Assembly: GCA_000827325.1 (NCBI GenBank)
Contig: KN832875.1
Coordinates: forward strand, 1,736,001 to 1,800,000
Source: Oidiodendron maius Zn
Taxonomy: Eukaryota; Ascomycota; Leotiomycetes; Myxotrichaceae
Length of the DNA stretch: 64,000 nt
Direction: 5' to 3'
A program made the position numbers and the translations under genes. Positions 11,792 through 22,679 of this stretch are shown here, in pieces. Every line of letters begins with the position of its first letter. Positions within the stretch are counted from its first letter, which is position 1. The notes below the pieces were generated by a model that worked only from the letters and a program-made list of their open reading frames with translations, was not told the DNA's origin and searched no databases.

Positions 11792-12332
11792 ATGGTAGTC
11801 AGTCCACCACTATCCAGTCGTGCAGACGAAACCTAATCAACCCAGTTCCTGAACTTACTAACGTTTGGTTTATTGGGAAAGCTCGGCCGACTCACACACT
11901 ATGCCTTTGACGCCGTTTTGAGTGCGTTGTCCCTCCTCTTCCTGCTTATCATCTGCCAGTGAGGATCCCGCTGACGTGTGTCCGATCAGTCTCGGCATTT
12001 CTTGCAGGAATGAAGAGGAGTACTGGTTTAACGTACGTAAACCCATCCTCTCTTCATTTCTTATGCCTCCCGCATCACCTCTCCTCCCTTGTCCGGACCA
12101 TCTGACAGATGGCTATCTGAGAGCTAGAGATGGAGGCAACATCTGACTTTGGAGGACGGAAGGCTAACAATCCCCATCCCGGGACCGTAGGCCCAGTTTC
12201 AAGAAGGAATCCATTTCCCAGAACAAAGAGATCAATGTCTGGATCGAGAAGTACCTGAATGTTGGCGAGTGGGTGCTGGATCAGTCGGTGGCGGTTGCTG
12301 GTGCCAGCAGCTTCTTTGAGCGGAAGCGGTAA
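11792..12332 (+). CDS. DUF1748 / MIN8-type small protein
   Basis: Four exons are proposed: 11792-11794 (the ATG alone), 11882-11921, 11990-12032 and 12191-12332, summing to 76 codons (75 aa). The spliced protein contains LGRLTHYAFDAVL, ISAFLAGMKRSTGLT and VWIEKYLNVGEWVLDQSVAVAG, ending FFERKR. This is the full DUF1748 signature found in fungi and in the small yeast protein Min8 (mitochondrial). The downstream three exons are secure. The first is less so: the intron could instead start at GTCAGT (11798), adding one Val. A CTAAC branch point lies at about 11857-11861, just before the GAAAG acceptor. The exact molecular role of the family is not established. Confidence 0.85.
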
Positions 12333-12862
12333 TCCATGGTGATTTATTCACTTCGTCTTGAAGCTATACAGGAAATTAGGCCGAGAGAAGTAGCGACTGT
12401 GCATTTAAAGTACGCTGGTGTAGGAGGAATGTGTGAACATGAGAGGAGTTCCGGCGTTGGACGCAGCCATGTGCTCTTAGCACGGGTTGCGGTTGTTTTG
12501 GGTCTTGAGTGCAGTTAATGGCGAATCTGGGTGCCTCTCTTCTCGGTCGTACATACGAGTATCAGTCAGATAAAGGATTAATCTATAAAGTACACCAGTA
12601 TATTCAAACGGAAGGGTCTGCAACCTTGGTTGCTCGATCTTTTCCCCACATCCATCAGACCGAGGCATGCCGGAAATACCCGACGGGCCAACTTCGTGAG
12701 ATGCACGTGAGAGCTTATGCTCAATATCCATTCTGTTACATTTGGTACATAATTTGAAGAAACGAAAAGTCTCAATTCGAGGATTGTATTGAGCGCTGTG
12801 TAGCCATTATATAACTCCATGTGATGAGGCTGACCTCTGGTATCAAGAACCGTACATGTCCA
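12333..12862. other. Convergent intergenic region
   Basis: This lies between the 3' ends of the MIN8-type gene and the Atg28-like gene. No gene was recognised. Confidence 0.45.
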
Positions 12863-14617
12863 TCAATCAACACCGCCATCATCCCTCATCCCGCCTTCAA
12901 CCATCAACTCTGCCAAATTCGGTCCATCATCCTCACTCTCCTCTCTACTATCTTCCCTCACTAACTTCTCCTTGGTTTTATTAACTTCTTTCAGTCCTTC
13001 TGTGGTGACCTCTAAGCCATTAGCTCCGTCATCTGTACTGTAAAAGGTATCTTCATTCTCAACACTGTCCCTCCCTCCTAAAGATGAACTCATCCCCAAC
13101 GCCCCTCTAAGAATGCCCTCTCCCTCTTTGAAGGCCTCCAGCTCGGCACCAATAGCACAAACCAACAGATTCCAGTGCTTTGATTCAGCAATACCTAGAT
13201 TCTTGTCCAACTTCTCGATCACATCTCTCATCTTGGCAACCTGCTCTCCCAAGCCAGTATTTTCCTGTGGCTTGTTGCGGGCCATCTGGCGGCGTAGGTT
13301 GTCTTCGAATGCTCTCACGATCTCCATGGTTGATATCCAAATCTCAGCGCCTGATTCAAGCGCGGCCTGCTCGGCTTCGGCTGCACTCTTGCGAGCAGAG
13401 AGGGTGGCCAGCTCTTTGTTCCACCAGTCACTTGCCATGCCTAACGTACGACGAGCTGGCGGTAGTGCTGTGAACCCTTCTTCTTTTCCCATTACTACAC
13501 TTCTCTCCACTGGCGGTCTGCGTAGGAACTCTTTCACCTCGGATTCCACTTCTCTCAGAGCACCTTTATAGGAACTGAGCCTAGCTTCGCGTCGGTTGAT
13601 TCCCTCCCGTATCCTCTCCCCAAGCCAGTTCTTCCTTGCCCGCATCTGCATCAAACGATCTTCTAACGCACGGATGTCGTTGTCAACCTCTCTTTCCTCC
13701 TTCTGAAGCGCAAGGATCTCTGTGCTGCTCTCGCCGCCTCCCCTTACATCACGGTCATTTGCGGAATATGATTCCAACTCTCCCTTTACTGCTTCCATCC
13801 TCTCCTCCCACACCCTTACCCGCTCCAGAACCGTTTCTCTCCTCTTTATCTCTTCTGCCAACGCCAAACTTTCCTCTTCTTTCACAGAAGCCAAAGTTTC
13901 CATGTCCTTGAGCAGGCCCTTCCGCGCGCCTCGCAAGCTGAGAGGTTTCCTTTTCGGTTGCCTGACAGGTATGTATCCTCCACTTTCCTCTCTTTCTCTA
14001 CTCCTTCCAGCAACCGACGTACTTGTAGGTGTAGCGCTCCCCGCATCACTGCCTGCATCCGAGCCAATTTTCCTGCCAAAGCCTCGTACCAACCCGGTTG
14101 ACTGTGCATCAAGTAACACCTGCAGTTCTTGCTGAATCGCACGCTCTTTTCTCTCAATAACAAGCAATGGGTCCATCCCCAACCACGGCTGTCGTACGTG
14201 TAGCTTCGAGCCTGAGTCCCTACCTGGCGATCTGGAGGACGACGGATGCCTTTCATCACCATGCTGCGCTGGCAACAAGACACTCTGCGCAATAGGTGGA
14301 GGCGGCCCCTGGAACTGCACTCTCGGCCCCTCAACATCCCTTTCTTTCCATTTCCCCTTTATTCGTGACGGGCTGGGCGACTGGTCCGTATAAGTCGCCG
14401 CGTTCTCGGCTGAGCTCTTGAAGACGTTGTTGAAAGTATTATTGCGGTAGAAGCTTGGGGGTGGGCTCGGGCTCACTGCAGGACTCCTTGTTCTTGAAGA
14501 GTCATCACGCGGAGAGAGGATTTGCAGAGATACTGAGTTGCGGTGCTGTGGCAGGAGGGGTGATTTATCTCGAGAGGAACTGGAGGAGGGTCCCAGGGAG
14601 AAGAAAGAGCGTGACAT
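12863..14617 (-). CDS. Coiled-coil protein, Atg28-like
   Basis: Single exon, 584 aa. The N-terminal 150 residues are low-complexity and rich in Ser and Pro, with GPPPPIAQSVLL. A conserved block follows, LLVIERKERAIQQELQVLLD then AQSTGLVRGFG, and then a basic segment (VRQPKRKPLSLRGARKGLL). From about residue 230 to 460 the chain is dominated by Glu/Lys/Arg heptads predicting long coiled coils. The motif EAFKEGEGILRGALGM closes the conserved part before an acidic tail. From memory this layout matches fungal proteins annotated as autophagy-related protein 28, a factor linked to selective autophagy in methylotrophic yeasts. Without an alignment the name is provisional; a generic coiled-coil scaffold is the safer description. 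Confidence 0.6.
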   Translation of the reverse strand: MSRSFFSLGPSSSSSRDKSPLLPQHRNSVSLQILSPRDDSSRTRSPAVSPSPPPSFYRNNTFNNVFKSSAENAATYTDQSPSPSRIKGKWKERDVEGPRVQFQGPPPPIAQSVLLPAQHGDERHPSSSRSPGRDSGSKLHVRQPWLGMDPLLVIERKERAIQQELQVLLDAQSTGLVRGFGRKIGSDAGSDAGSATPTSTSVAGRSREREESGGYIPVRQPKRKPLSLRGARKGLLKDMETLASVKEEESLALAEEIKRRETVLERVRVWEERMEAVKGELESYSANDRDVRGGGESSTEILALQKEEREVDNDIRALEDRLMQMRARKNWLGERIREGINRREARLSSYKGALREVESEVKEFLRRPPVERSVVMGKEEGFTALPPARRTLGMASDWWNKELATLSARKSAAEAEQAALESGAEIWISTMEIVRAFEDNLRRQMARNKPQENTGLGEQVAKMRDVIEKLDKNLGIAESKHWNLLVCAIGAELEAFKEGEGILRGALGMSSSLGGRDSVENEDTFYSTDDGANGLEVTTEGLKEVNKTKEKLVREDSREESEDDGPNLAELMVEGGMRDDGGVD

Positions 14618-15351
14618 TAGGAATGTCAGGACTGCAGCCTGGTGAGAATCTCATACGTTATATCGTAGTTGAAGCTCGTATAGACATCTTGGGAGCGGAG
14701 ACAGATGTGTGGTTTCTGGGATAGGCATGAAGATGGAAGGCAGAGGTGTTGATGTCAGGCGGCCGCTTCCGCGATTCGCGTGCAGGGGAGGAAACTGTCC
14801 ACATGGTACTTGTCATCCAGAACACAACGAACGTCTGAGTCTGCTTTATGGTCAGAAGATTTAGATTGCAGTTATGGGTGTGGCCTAATAACTGGGAGGA
14901 TATCAGTTATATGTTTGAGCTATCACAACGTCTTGCGTATGCCACTGTACTTAGTGTGTCTATAAGTCTTCTTTTTAAATACAGTACCTGTTTGGTGAAA
15001 TCGAACGGCTACCTACTTACTGTAGTCTTTATTACAATAAACTTGGTAAACTATACACCAAGTATATCTCTACGCCTGCTAAATTGGACGGGGGGAGAGG
15101 CGTTCCGAATGGTTTAGGTGTCGTGCTTAGCAGTATAGTCCTACAAACTTCATTCAATATTGATTAACTCCATTTTATAATGCTCAAGGCGTTGGTTATA
15201 CTGCCTAGATGAAACCTCCTCATTGTGCTTAATGCTTTGGTCGTGTATTCCTGTAGGTCGTATTGCATGCCCTATTCATCCTCGGCCGACACATTTTGGC
15301 CACCCGAGCCCTCATATCTCTATCTCGCGTCCTATGTGAAATAAAATGAAA
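14618..15351. other. Intergenic region
   Basis: Upstream flank of the Atg28-like gene and 3' flank of the F-box gene, both on the minus strand. AT-rich from about 14850. No coding signal was recognised. Confidence 0.45.
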
Positions 15352-17233
15352 TTATGATGATGGCGCCGGATCATGTGCTGGGCAACGATTTATGACCCAT
15401 TTCTCCCACCATTTCCACTGTAGCTTCGGGACCCGTAGGCTGCCGTCATCAACCAGATCCTCCCACGCAAAGCCATTGTCACACTCACACTGCAGGAGGG
15501 TGTTTGATATATGCTCCGCAGTTCTATCTTCGTTCATGTTGTCCGATGGTGCGGTCGAGTGGTGGAGCATGGTCTGGTCATCAATAGCCAGATCGTTCAC
15601 AGCAGTGCCCAGCTCACTATCTCCAGCAACGCTTTCATGGGCAGAATCTCCGGACTCGTCCCCATGTACATCATCATGAGTATCCTCGTCTAGGCTTGTA
15701 ACCTCGTCGTCGTCCTCTTCTTCGACCTCGTTCTCTTCAAAATTCTCAGAAGTTCCGTCCCCAACTCCCCAATTACTGCCATCACTGTCATCATCGTCAT
15801 CTTGTTGGTCCGGAACGTACAGCCCCCCAAGCTCACCCTCATCTGAATAGCCGACTTTCCGTAGGCTGACCCATTTGAGATGTATTAATTCTAATCGAAG
15901 TACCCTCAAAACTTCAACCCATCTGCTCCCTTCGTTTAGACGCACATCCCTGAGCCGTATTGAACGAAGGCTCTTCTGGTGCCGACGAACAAAATCAATG
16001 ATTTCCTCGCTATCCAAACGCCATGCCCCGAAGCCTATATATTTCAGTTTCTTCCAGTGGACATTGTGGAAGATTGTCTGAAAAGATATGGTTACAGGTC
16101 GTGTGAAGCCAATATGCAATCCTTCTATGTTGACGGCTGCAGTGAACCCAGTTTGGAAGAGACGTGATAGTTCCAATAAGTCATCGTCCAGATTTGGTCT
16201 GTCATCAAATTGTAACTCCAAGCAATTTAAGCGCATCGCAACATCGGATATAGTTGTGGGCTTGCCGTGAGCTAGGAGAAGCGGCGTCCGCGGATCCAGA
16301 GACCGGCACGAAATCCTGCCCAATACGGGTGACTGGGACTCTAGAAATGCACGACCGAGTGTTCTCGCTGCATGTTCGCAGGCAAGCGTCCATCGGGCGG
16401 ACCTTGATTCAGACTGCAAGCCCAAATGGGCTCTAGAGAAGTTATTCCACCCGGCATCAAAGGGGTCCTGAACTCGCATCAATCTTATTTGTTGAAGTTT
16501 GGTGAAGGCTTTAAGAGCCGACACTAGGGCCATTTCATCAACCTTGTCTCTGATGATTCCTCTCTGGATATCTGTGCGTCTCATAACTTCCGCAATCAAT
16601 CTCTCATAATTTTCGCTGCGCGCTCGTCTAGTACGGAGCTCATGGTTGGTTGGCCGCAGCCTATCAACATGGGGCACATTCTGTCTTTGCGTGAGTTGCC
16701 TTTGGAGGTCAAGGGTAGTTGCCTTGGCCTCATTGAGCAGCTCAGCGAATCTTGCTGATCCTGTGACTCTGTTTAGAGACGTAAACCTAAAATAGGTGGG
16801 CGGATTACCTAAAGAGCTGAAGCTAGGAACCATATAAGAGAATTTCTTTACATGTTTCGCAATATGAGGTCGTTCGATAAGAAAGCCTAGCTTTTCGAAG
16901 CCTTCGGGCGAGAATCGAATAGAAATGCGAGCGAATTGACGACTCAGCGTCCACAGCTCAAACTTCTTGCATATTAACCTCTACCTTATCGTCAGTATAT
17001 GCGACCGAAGATGGAATCGCCATGTGCTATACAAATGTTCCCGTCACATGTAGGTGTTCTTCCGACACATGAGACGGCTCGGATGCAAAGCTCTCAACGC
17101 TCAAGGACGATCTGTGATCGATGGTGATCAGCTCACCGGAAAGGGATTGTGGCGCCAAAAGCTCGAGGATAATATTGAGTATCTCATCGGGAAACCTCAA
17201 TAGGATAGGGTCCGGATTACTCGGAGTCTCCAT
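15352..17233 (-). CDS. F-box protein with acidic C-terminal region
   Basis: Two exons: 17033-17233 (67 codons) and 15352-16980 (542 codons plus stop), about 609 aa. Exon 1 gives the F-box core LLRFPDEILNIILELLAP. Exon 2 begins RLICKKFELWTLSRQFARI, the second half of a typical fungal F-box motif, where the chain continues toward a region of Leu-rich, irregular repeats. F-box proteins bind Skp1 and bring substrates to the SCF ubiquitin ligase. Around residues 420-530 is a strongly acidic tract with many Asp and Glu. A possible in-frame intron (near 16755-16800) would remove about 17 residues after FSSL without changing frame. The exon 1 frame is open upstream, but MET at 17233 is the best start next to the F-box. 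The substrate is unknown. Confidence 0.75.
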
Positions 17234-18670
17234 CACCAGTTCGAGGCCGGCGCCGCGCCGTCCCGTCGATGAAGAGTGGGCTGCAAGTCGCAAATGACAA
17301 ATCCCACGATCGTAGAGCGTGTGACGGTGACACCAGTGCTGGTCCCTCGCCTGTAGAAATATCAGAGGATACAACAAATCACTCCTGCGCACGTAGAAGT
17401 GTAGTCTGAGCTGGTGATCGACACAAGGGAGGGCTTGAACATGCCATCCAAAAGGAAATTCTACAACTTGCCAACTCACCCACAATATAACGGATGGGGG
17501 AATCCTTCCCGCAACTGAAAGGCACATAAACACGTCAGGTTCACCTACGAGTGTGCGTGGGAACCAATCAGGAAACCTCGACAATTTGCTTGATGTGTTT
17601 GCGTTGCAGTTAAGGCCTGTCCAGGGCGGGTTGATTGGACGTCCAGCCTGCGGCGGCGCCTCCTCTAGTGTAGTTGAACCACAATGTCGGACTCGGTTCA
17701 ATCATGTGATACGCCTGTTGGCCGTCCCTCAGACTATCTGAGCACTCGAATTGGCTCGATTCGATATGTTGCGAGGGCTGCGCAAGGATGGTCTTGTTGA
17801 TGGCTGCAGCGACGCGGCGAATGGGGGTGCTGCATCTGCATTTCGGGCGTGGGTGTCAGCGAGCCAAATTGCCGGCGGGCAATATTACAGGCCGGATGCT
17901 GGGCAATCCAGCATATCCGTCTTGCGTGCGCGGGGATAAATGCTGCAGATAAGTGAAACCTTGGATACATCGCCCAAGGCCGAGGTCGAGGGATTAGAGC
18001 CCGCCCGGAGGCGCAGAAAGGCGTATCTGCACTTCTCGTGACAATCCTTGTACCTGTTGAAGCATGCCGTACCACGACTGGCTCGAACAGGTGGGCGCTT
18101 AAAATTTTATCGCCCCCGCATATCGCGTGTTAGGCCAGCTGGACAGGCCAGCATCACTTGTAAGGTTTAGATGGTTAGTGTCGCCAGCGGCTTACTGGCC
18201 GCGGGAAAGCTACCTAAAGGAAGGCACTTCCACTACCCTAAAGCCGGGAGCGGGACGGCACGGGGGTGTGCTGCCCAAAACCTACAGCGTTGGATCGGAC
18301 CCCATCCATGGCGTCGGGGGTTTCTGGAATCAGGTGCGAAGGCAGCATGGCTGCCATATCCCCGTTCCTCCCCTGCGCGGTGGTATGACAAGGCCGTCTG
18401 CAATGCACAAGTAGGTAGTCGTAAAGCTGTGCGTCTGCAATAGTGGTGCACGCAGGAGGCTCTTTTTGGCCGTATTATGTGCGCTCTATCACAGTGTGAG
18501 ATCCTTCCTCCTCGAACGGCTAGGGGACACACACGCTCACGTCCATTTTAGGTGTTGAGACGCGAGCCGGCCAAGGAAGAGCCAGGCAAGGTTTTGCCAT
18601 TAAAAGTACCTCGAGATTGGCCAAACGGGCATATACGAAAGACGATCCTTTCTCTCCATCCCCCCTTAAT
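17234..18670. other. GC-rich gene-free stretch
   Basis: About 1.4 kb between the F-box gene start and the adenylyltransferase stop. I saw no family similarity, no RNA gene and no clear repeat. The open frame extending upstream of the F-box start lacks recognisable protein character. Confidence 0.45.
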
Positions 18671-19900
18671 CTACAGTGACGACGTCCGAGCGATCTCGGC
18701 CTTGCGTTTCCGAATTGCTGAACTGCTAATCTTGGACGCAAAATCATCATTCTTCCCAGACCCTCCCTCGTGCTCGGCGGCGTCGAGAACATCGACCTCA
18801 AAGACTTCCAGTGCGTGCCAGCCCTTCTCTACTCTCCTTTCATTGACTGCTTGACCGCCTGCTCTCGTCTCGCCTGATACTACAATTGCCGTGATACTTT
18901 CGTCAGTGATTGTAGGGCCGTAGGGATCTTGGATCTCGACACACTCAATCGTAATCAACCCGTTTTTCAATGTCGTGTGGACAGCTTTGCCATTGGGGCC
19001 CGGCTCATTGTACCTGAGTGTCTTGAGAGCCTCCTCTTTCCCAGCCCGAGTAAATGAGAGAATAGATACAAAGAAGTTGACAACATCCTGTTGCCGCTGA
19101 TCCCAACTTCCCACAAACTCCGCATATTTCTTGTTTTTGAGTAGCTCGTCGCCGGTGAGGCCAACAATCAGTCTCCGGGGTGCAGTCGATAGTCTGCTTG
19201 CGGGCTGTAGGATCAGAGCTAAGGCTGTAAGAAGAAGTTTGTGTCCAGCATGAATGTGGTCAAAAGTACCGCCCACAATGACAACGTTATGAGTTGATGA
19301 CGTTTGTGGTTGATGAGAAGGCTGGAGACCCTTGTGGACTAGGCTGACGCCGCCACTAACAGTCCTCAAACGGCCCTCTACTGGAGGACTAATGCGGTTT
19401 GCAAGGTTCATATAGGCTGAAAGTAACCTCTGACCTTCTTCACCATCAACAGAGAATATTAAATTCCATCGACGTCGTGTAAGGGAAAAGGTGGGCAGGT
19501 CTATTACCGGCCCAGAGACGAACGGATCGAGGGTAGATTCGACATCAGTCATAGACGTCTGAGAAGGGTCATAGTCCAAGAGAATAATGCGAGAATCTAT
19601 AGCCCCAGGAGTATCTAAATCGACATCTGCTCCCAATTTGGCACACACGATGCAAATAAGGCTATACAGACCACCAAGGAGCTTCTGAACCTCGGCATAT
19701 ATTTCGCATCTAGGGAGATGCAGTCGCCCATGAAGACTTGGACACGGCAATACAATCAGCAGCTCTGTGCTAGCTTCAAGCCCTTTGAGGGCCGAGACAA
19801 TGGAGGAGATTGTGGGACGATATGCAGCCGAAAGAGACGTATGCGTAGCTGGTGATGGTGGAGGCGGGAGAATGGCCAGAGACGGTAGAGTTATTGACAT
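18671..19900 (-). CDS. Phosphopantetheine adenylyltransferase (CoA synthesis)
   Basis: The enzyme joins 4'-phosphopantetheine and ATP to give dephospho-CoA, the penultimate step of coenzyme A synthesis (Cab4 in yeast). One exon; 409 aa from the ATG at 19900 (MSITLPSLAILPPP). A start at 19936 would add 12 residues. The N-terminal half is the fungal extension. The catalytic nucleotidyltransferase domain begins VVIVGGTFDHIHAGHKLLLT, containing the HxGH motif. It is followed by RRLIVGLTGDELLKNKKYAE and IQDPYGPTITDESITAIVVS, then SGETRAGGQAVNERR, all characteristic of eukaryotic PPAT. There is no fused dephospho-CoA kinase. The gene is divergent from the DCAF7-type gene with at most 261 bp between starts. 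Confidence 0.93.
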   Translation of the reverse strand: MSITLPSLAILPPPPSPATHTSLSAAYRPTISSIVSALKGLEASTELLIVLPCPSLHGRLHLPRCEIYAEVQKLLGGLYSLICIVCAKLGADVDLDTPGAIDSRIILLDYDPSQTSMTDVESTLDPFVSGPVIDLPTFSLTRRRWNLIFSVDGEEGQRLLSAYMNLANRISPPVEGRLRTVSGGVSLVHKGLQPSHQPQTSSTHNVVIVGGTFDHIHAGHKLLLTALALILQPASRLSTAPRRLIVGLTGDELLKNKKYAEFVGSWDQRQQDVVNFFVSILSFTRAGKEEALKTLRYNEPGPNGKAVHTTLKNGLITIECVEIQDPYGPTITDESITAIVVSGETRAGGQAVNERRVEKGWHALEVFEVDVLDAAEHEGGSGKNDDFASKISSSAIRKRKAEIARTSSL

Positions 19901-20161
19901 GGTGCCAGTATATATCAGATCCTCAGGATACCTCAAATTGAAAATAAGCCTCGTACTGCCTTTCGTCGTGGGCTTACGGCTTTGTCAAGAAGCGACAAGT
20001 TGCTATCTGGTCATAGCTGGATATTCTTCCATTTCTGGATCGCCCTCTTTGGGCTAGCGCTAGTAAGGCGCGTTTCTGCCTTAGGCTATAGTTATGCCTC
20101 CAGGACCAAATCACAATGCGTGGGCGCCAGCCGTCAGCCCCAAAGCAGCTCTGATTCTGAA

Positions 20162-22356
20162 ATGCCCTTCCACCTCCATTCATCCTCATCCTCCTCGCAA
20201 AACAATGCGCAGCAGATGCCACATGGGGCTGGCTCTGGTATCTTACAAGCAACCCAGAGTCTAGGCTCCTTTGGCGCTCCGACCGGCAATCTGAACAACG
20301 CGATTTCCGGCAAGACAACAGCTGGCACAGACAGACTCCATTCTTCCAGTGCCACTACATCTAGCTCAAACCTGCGAGAACCTCCAGCTGCCACTCATTC
20401 AGCTTATATTCCTCAGTCCCCTCGTTTTTCCGCAGTTTCATCTTCAACCGGCGCGGTCATGAACCCGCCTCAGCAGTTCGAGACGCCGCGGCGCCCACGA
20501 CAAGAGGATCTCCACCCGCCTTCCAACGCAGCGAACATGGCCTCGCCCCGTAACCCTCTATCTCCTCGAGACTATGCCTCGACTGCCCCACGTATCAGTC
20601 TGGAGCAAGCTACCCCAGAAAGCTCTCAGTATCATGCCCCCGCGCAGCTCCCAGCTTCTCTGCAACCTGGCCGGCCGATTGGAATGGCATTGAATACAGC
20701 GCCAGCAGCGGCCAACGTGTCACAATCGAATGCACAAGAGCAATACGCAACTCCCTCTCGATCTTCCGGAGCTGGCATTACTCACAACTATACGCGGTCG
20801 AGCCCAGCCACCGGTTACGAAGGGGGCCAAGGATACTCTCCATTCTCCCCGACGACACCCAACACCGACCAGGGCTATTTTTCTCCTTCAGGGAATCCTA
20901 AATATACGCCTGCCCAACGGGCCATCTCAAATACTCCGCTAGGTCTTGCAGATATTCGACCACGGGCGGATTCCGGGATTTCTGAAGGCGTCCCTGGAGC
21001 TAATCCATACTCCTACGATGGTGCCAATGCAACTCCTACAAATAGCAATTATCTGGCACCCTGGGCTATATACGCCTTTGACTGGTGCAAATGGCCTGCT
21101 CAAAATCATGATGCAGGGAAGCTGGCTGTTGGAAGTTATCTGGAAGACGGGCACAATTTTGTAAGTCCGGTTTGACCAATGAAATGTTTAATGAACTAAT
21201 AATAATATCAGATCCAAATACTGGATACTCATATTAAACCTGCTCCTGCCGAGTCATACACGCCAGGGTCCCCAAAATGTGGCCTCGAATTTAACAAGAT
21301 TGCGGAGGCCACGCATTCTTATCCTGTTACGCGTCTGCTTTGGGAACCGCCATCCTCGCAGAAGCAGTCGACTGATCTTCTTGCGACATCTGGTGATCAC
21401 CTCAGGCTTTGGAGTCTACCATCGGAAACACCGGTCCCTTCTCCAGGAAATTCCATAACCCGTTCATCTAACCATCGAGAAGTGCCAGCGAGCAAGCTTA
21501 CTCCTTTGGCCTTGCTGTCAAACTCAAAGACGCCAGAGCACACTGCCCCGTTGACGTCCCTTGATTGGAACACGGTCTCTCCAAGCCTTATTATTACCTC
21601 GAGCATAGATACAACCTGCACTATATGGGATATCCCGACGCTGACCGCTAAAACCCAGCTCATTGCTCATGATAAGGAAGTGTTCGATGTTCGATTTTGT
21701 GCCAATAGCGTGGATGTTTTTGTCAGCTGTGGTGCAGATGGGAGTGTGAGAATGTTTGATCTTCGGAGCTTGGAACATAGTACTATCATATATGAACCCT
21801 CGGCCAAGGATGACAAAGGTTTGCACCTCAGATCTTGTCCCAATGTCGAACTAACGGATCCGCAGATGCCAGCCCTGGTGGAAGAATAAGCCCCACTCTC
21901 GCCCAACAAACTATGTCATATGCACCCCCTCTACTTCGGCTTGCTGCATCACCGCATGATACCCATCTACTTGCCACATTCTCACAAGACTCCAGTATTA
22001 TTCGGATCCTCGATGTGCGGCAACCTGGGCAAGCACTACTGGAGCTCAGAGGCCACGCGGCAGCTATCAATTGCATAGAATGGTCGCCATCTAGACGAGG
22101 AACATTGGCTTCTGGAGCCGACGATTCGCTTGTCCTTGTCTGGGACCTGCTTAATCAGAATACCGCATTGTCGTCGCCAGGACAAGCAGCTAACGGTGCT
22201 CCGGCATCTGACAACACTCGAGGACCCATAGCTAGCTGGCAGTGTGATTACGAGGTTGGGAATTTGAGTTGGGCGCCACACAGTTCACTGAACAATGATG
22301 GCGGTGAGTGGATTGGAGTTAGTGGAGGGAGAGGGATTTGGGGCGTTGAGCTTTGA
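20162..22356 (+). CDS. WD40 repeat protein, DCAF7/WDR68 type
   Basis: Three exons close in frame: 20162-21160, 21212-21818 and 21866-22356 (698 aa). The first 300 residues are a Ser/Pro/Gln-rich disordered extension. The WD40 propeller begins APWAIYAFDWCKW, then LAVGSYLEDGHNF and IQILDTHI, the N-terminal signature of the DCAF7/WDR68/An11 (plant TTG1) family. Later repeats include SLDWNTVSPSLIITSSIDTT, CTIWDIPT, EVFDVRFC, VFVSCGADGSVRMFDLRS, CIEWSPSRRGTLASGADDS and LVLVWD. The final segment NLSWAPHSS...WIGVSGGRGIWGVEL is also family-typical. Animal and plant members act as adaptors for DYRK kinases and CUL4 ligases. The start is uncertain: the frame stays open upstream, and another ATG at 20095 lies in a different frame. 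Confidence 0.88.
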
Positions 22357-22679
22357 ACTTTGACAACAGGTATGATTGAAGAGATTATAGATGGAAATGA
22401 AGATGTACTTGCATTGGTCAAGCATGGCGTTTCGGTTCTCGAACGATAGTGGCATTAGGTAAATATCCGGGCATTTGGAATGGGCGACGTTATCAAGGAG
22501 CTCATGTATCATAGTGGGAAAACTCTGCCTTGCAAATGAGATGGATTGATGTATCTAAAGGGCTTGATTCTGGACTTCGAGATTGAAGTTCGGAATATTC
22601 TCACTACTAAAACGAACTGATCTATGATTTTCATGCCTAATGTCAGTGGCCCTATAGCGAGGAGTTAGGCTCAGTAGCT
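22357..22679. other. 3' flank of the WD40 gene
   Basis: No gene seen; presumably 3' UTR and spacer before the pseudogene. Confidence 0.4.

Noticed and set aside
17234-17701. N-terminal extension of the F-box protein in the same open frame
   Set aside because: Residues lack protein-like character, and the F-box core begins just after the Met at 17233.
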